Positions 5,721 through 8,599 of a stretch of DNA of 8,599 bases are shown in pieces (within the stretch, counting starts at the first letter, position 1; the number at the start of each line of letters is the position of its first letter). The notes under the pieces are model-generated. The model was not told where the DNA came from and made no database searches. It saw nothing but the letters and a program-made list of their open reading frames with translations. The stretch lies in NCBI GenBank assembly GCA_021798375.1, contig JAJZHU010000088.1, forward strand, positions 1-8,599, written 5' to 3'. The stretch comes from Pseudomonadota bacterium (GTDB taxonomy: Bacteria; Pseudomonadota; Alphaproteobacteria; Acetobacterales; Acetobacteraceae). The translations under genes and the position numbers were made by a program.

Positions 5721-8599
5721 CGTTTAACTCTCCGGGAAGGGGCAGATTAATCGCGGCAGAAGATTCTGGTTTGGGGCCATGCACCAAAGAGAACACCACC
5801 GGAACAAATATCAGGGTAGCAATGGTGGCGCAGATCAAACCGCCGATCACGGCACGGCCGAGCGGGGCATTTTGTTCGCCGCCTTCGCCCATCGCCAGCG
5901 CCATGGGCAACATGCCGATGATCATCGCCAGCGCCGTCATCAGCACCGGGCGGAACCGCGTGAACCCTGCCTCCAGCGCCGCTTCGATGCCGTTGCCGCA
6001 AATATCCAATTGTTCACGGGCAAAGCTGACCACCAGGATCGAGTTGGCGGTGGCCACCCCCATGCACATGATCGCGCCGGTAAGAGCGGGCACCGACAAG
6101 GGTGTGCGCGTAATGAACAGCATCCACACAATGCCCGCCAAGGCGGCCGGCAAGGCGGTGATGATCACGAACGGATCCAACCAGGATGCGAAATTCACCA
6201 CGATCAGCAGGTAAATCAACACAATAGCCGCGACCAGGCCGAACAACAGGCCCGAAAAGGCGCTGGTCATGGTGGTCACCTGGCCGCGCAAGGTCACGCT
6301 GGATCCGGGCGGCACATCGGCCTTGGTGGCGGTGATGATCTTCTGGATATCGGTGGCAACCCCGCCCAGGTCACGCCCCTGGGTGGTGGCATACACATCG
6401 TACGACGGTTCGACGGCGTAATGCGAGACCACCGCCGGGCTAACCCCGTGGACCACGGTACCAAGCGCGCCCAGGATCTGCATGCCGACGCCGTGGCTAT
6501 TGGTGATGGGGATGTTTTCCACCTCCGAAAGGTTGTCGATCCGGTATTGCGGCGACTGAGCCACGATTGGGTATGACACGCCGGTTTTGGGATTGAGCCA
6601 GAACGCCGGCGCCGTTTGGAAACTACCCGCCAAATTGGTGGTGAGCGACGTGGTGACATCGCGTTCGGTGATGCCGAGGCCGCTCGCACGCACCCGGTCT
6701 ACATCGACGTGAAACTCGGGGTAATTGGCGGCTTGCTCCATGCGCGCATCGGCAACGCCAGGCACATGAGCGATACGGTTACGCAATTCCTGGGCATAGC
6801 GGCTGTTGGCCAGATTGTTCGGGCCGGTGACTTGCAGATCGATCGGCGCGGGGCTGCCGAAATTCAAGATTTGACTGATAATGTCGGCGGGCAGAAACGA
6901 AATCACTGAACCCGGGAACAATCCCGGCAGGCGCGTGCGCAATTCTTTGACATATCGCGCCGTCGGGTGATGGTTTGCATTCAGGCTGACCAATATGTCG
7001 CCATCCATTGCGCCAACGCCGCCGGTATTGGAATAAGCGCGGTTGATGCCGCTGACCGGCAAACCGATGTTATCAACGATCACGCCGATTTCATCGGCCG
7101 GGATAACCTGGCGAATGGCGGCCTCGACGTGATCGAACAAGGCCGCGGTGTCTTCGATCCGCGTGCCCACCGGGGCGCGCACGTGCAGACTGATTTCACC
7201 CGAGTCCACCGATGGGAAGAAGTTGCGGCCGAGGAACGGCAGCAGTCCGAAAGATACCAACACCACCGCCAGAAAACCTATGACGAAGGGACCACGATGG
7301 TTCATCGCCAGCAGCAGCAAATTCCGGTAGCCGATGCGGATCTTCTCGAAACGCTTTTCAAATCCGTGTTGAAACAGCACCAGCGGATTGCGCGAAAGGG
7401 GCCGCTGGCCGGCTTCGGCATCGTGGCTCTGCATCACGTCGCGTTCGTGCGGATGACCATGCGGACGCAGCAGGTATTTCACCATGGTGGGCACCAGGGT
7501 GCGCGACAAGATGAACGAGGCGATCATCGCGAACACCACGGCTTCCGCCATCGGCTTGAACAAGAAGCCGGACACGCCGGTGAGAAAGAACATCGGCACG
7601 AACACGATGCAAATGCACATCAGCGACATGAAGGCCGGGGTCACGATTTGCCTGGCGCCATCCAGGACCGCGGTTTCGACCGCCTTGCCCTGTTCAAGAT
7701 GCCAGTTGATGTTCTCGATGGTGACGGTGGCATCGTCAACCAGAATACCCACTGCCAGCGCAAGGCCGCCCAATGTCATGATGTTAAGGGTCTGGCCCAT
7801 CGCCGAAAGAGCGATGATCGAACTTAACACCGCCAGCGGGATCGATGTGGTGATGATCAAAGTGGAGCGCCAACTGCCCAAAAACAGCAGAATCATCACG
7901 CTGGTGAGCGCCGCGGCGATGATCGCCTCGCGCACCACGCCCAGAATGGCCGCCTTCACGAACAAGGACTGATCGTCGAGCGGGGTGATTTTGAAATTCT
8001 TGGGCAACGTCGCCCTGATCTCCGGCAGCAGCGATTTCACGCCGGCAACGATCGCAAGCGTGGAGGTGGAACCGCTTTTCAGCACGGTCATCAGCACCGA
8101 GCGCCGGCCATCCACCCTCACCACATTGGTCTGGGGCGGCGAACCGTCATGAACATGGGCGACATCGCCAATCAGCACCGTGGCGCCATTGATGGTTTTG
8201 ATCGGCAGATTGTTCAGTTCGTCGATCGCCGCCGGACTGTCGTTCAGTTCAAAATTATACTCGTAGGGGCCGATCTTGGTGGTGCCGGCCGGAATGATCA
8301 AGTTCTGCGAGGCCAGCGCATTGTCGATGTCATCGGCCGATAATCCCTTTGATTGCAACGCCTTGGGATCAAGATCGATCTGGATCTGACGTACTTTGCC
8401 ACCGTAAGGCGACGGCACCGCGGCTCCTTGCACCGTGGCCAGCGCCGGTCGGATGAAATTCTGGCCGGTATCAAAGATCTTTTCCTCGCCCATGCTGGGG
8501 CTGGAAAGCGCCAATTCCAGGATCGGCACCGTCGAGGCATTATAATTCAGGATCAAAGGTGGGGTAATGCCGGGCGGCATCTGCTTCAACACGGTCTGC
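5710..8599 (-). CDS. RND efflux permease, AcrB-like (N-terminus outside window)
   Basis: Inner-membrane proton/substrate antiporter. 962 residues are visible; comparison with AcrB numbering suggests about 120 N-terminal residues (TM1 and the start of the porter domain) are missing. The frame runs unbroken into the window edge (QTVLKQMPPGITPPLI), so the internal GTG at 8592 is not a start. Seen in order: first porter domain; TM2 region AAALTSVMILLFLGSWRSTL; TM4 with the proton-relay pair in GILVDDATVTIEN (Asp codons 7732-7737); TM5-TM6 (LMCICIVFVPMFFLTGVSGF); a His-rich cytoplasmic loop (about 7430-7472); TM7; the second porter domain; and TM8-TM12 ending near FVPVVFSLVHGP. TM10 reads GVATANSILVVSFARE: AcrB's relay lysine (K940) is Ala here (codon 6046-6048) and a nearby Glu is Ser. 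The family resembles HAE-1 drug pumps more than metal-type CzcA pumps, but the substrate is not deducible. As the first visible pump gene, it precedes adaptor and channel. Confidence 0.94.
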   Translation of the reverse strand, partial: QTVLKQMPPGITPPLILNYNASTVPILELALSSPSMGEEKIFDTGQNFIRPALATVQGAAVPSPYGGKVRQIQIDLDPKALQSKGLSADDIDNALASQNLIIPAGTTKIGPYEYNFELNDSPAAIDELNNLPIKTINGATVLIGDVAHVHDGSPPQTNVVRVDGRRSVLMTVLKSGSTSTLAIVAGVKSLLPEIRATLPKNFKITPLDDQSLFVKAAILGVVREAIIAAALTSVMILLFLGSWRSTLIITTSIPLAVLSSIIALSAMGQTLNIMTLGGLALAVGILVDDATVTIENINWHLEQGKAVETAVLDGARQIVTPAFMSLMCICIVFVPMFFLTGVSGFLFKPMAEAVVFAMIASFILSRTLVPTMVKYLLRPHGHPHERDVMQSHDAEAGQRPLSRNPLVLFQHGFEKRFEKIRIGYRNLLLLAMNHRGPFVIGFLAVVLVSFGLLPFLGRNFFPSVDSGEISLHVRAPVGTRIEDTAALFDHVEAAIRQVIPADEIGVIVDNIGLPVSGINRAYSNTGGVGAMDGDILVSLNANHHPTARYVKELRTRLPGLFPGSVISFLPADIISQILNFGSPAPIDLQVTGPNNLANSRYAQELRNRIAHVPGVADARMEQAANYPEFHVDVDRVRASGLGITERDVTTSLTTNLAGSFQTAPAFWLNPKTGVSYPIVAQSPQYRIDNLSEVENIPITNSHGVGMQILGALGTVVHGVSPAVVSHYAVEPSYDVYATTQGRDLGGVATDIQKIITATKADVPPGSSVTLRGQVTTMTSAFSGLLFGLVAAIVLIYLLIVVNFASWLDPFVIITALPAALAGIVWMLFITRTPLSVPALTGAIMCMGVATANSILVVSFAREQLDICGNGIEAALEAGFTRFRPVLMTALAMIIGMLPMALAMGEGGEQNAPLGRAVIGGLICATIATLIFVPVVFSLVHGPKPESSAAINLPLPGELNDDQ

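Noticed and set aside
6967..7827. 286-codon open frame on the + strand
   Set aside because: Antisense to the permease; the product is rich in His, Gln and Arg with no recognisable domain, as expected for a shadow of transmembrane coding sequence.
8578..8592. GTG at 8592 or ATG at 8580 as the permease start
   Set aside because: The reading frame continues in family-like sequence to the window edge (QTVLKQMPPG), and about 120 N-terminal residues are expected further upstream.

Overview
The window looks like moderately GC-rich proteobacterial DNA. The transposase, OmpR-type regulator and RND tripartite pump families all fit a Gram-negative host. The style of the proteins suggests an alphaproteobacterium, possibly of the acidophilic Acetobacteraceae type, but this is an impression from protein resemblance and not a demonstrated placement. 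No rRNA, tRNA, CRISPR array, phage gene or replication origin was seen.

Layout: (1) Positions 1-~345 hold the right-hand end of an IS4-family insertion sequence. The transposase C-terminus, with the catalytic Glu and Lys of the YREK signature, runs to a stop at 189-191. A classic A AAA AAG heptamer (176-182) would allow a -1 shift into a 44-codon extension ending at 316 that resembles the normal C-terminus of these transposases. (2) Positions 317-464 contain no gene. They must include the IS right end, and they hold a weak hairpin and weak promoter-like hexamers ahead of the regulator. (3) Positions 465-2526 (+) encode an OmpR/PhoB-type response regulator and a membrane histidine kinase, overlapping by 14 bp. 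(4) Positions 2529-2921 (-) encode a 130-residue protein of unknown function that appears to be an internal duplication of a FlbD-like fold. It meets the kinase gene tail to tail with 2 bp between the stops. (5) Positions 2922-3058 are intergenic and hold two inverted repeats whose arms overlap in complementarity: an operator-like dyad and a terminator-like stem. (6) Positions 3059-8599 (-) hold a tightly overlapping operon: RND permease (5' end outside the window), membrane-fusion adaptor, and outer-membrane factor lipoprotein.

The three minus-strand genes should build one envelope-spanning, proton-driven efflux machine; the substrate cannot be read from sequence. The adjacent two-component system is a reasonable candidate regulator of the pump, by neighbourhood only. 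The points most worth a second look are the frameshift signal in the transposase, the attenuator-like overlapping repeats between the pump operon and the small gene, the small tandem-repeat protein, and the permease's lack of the canonical TM10 lysine.
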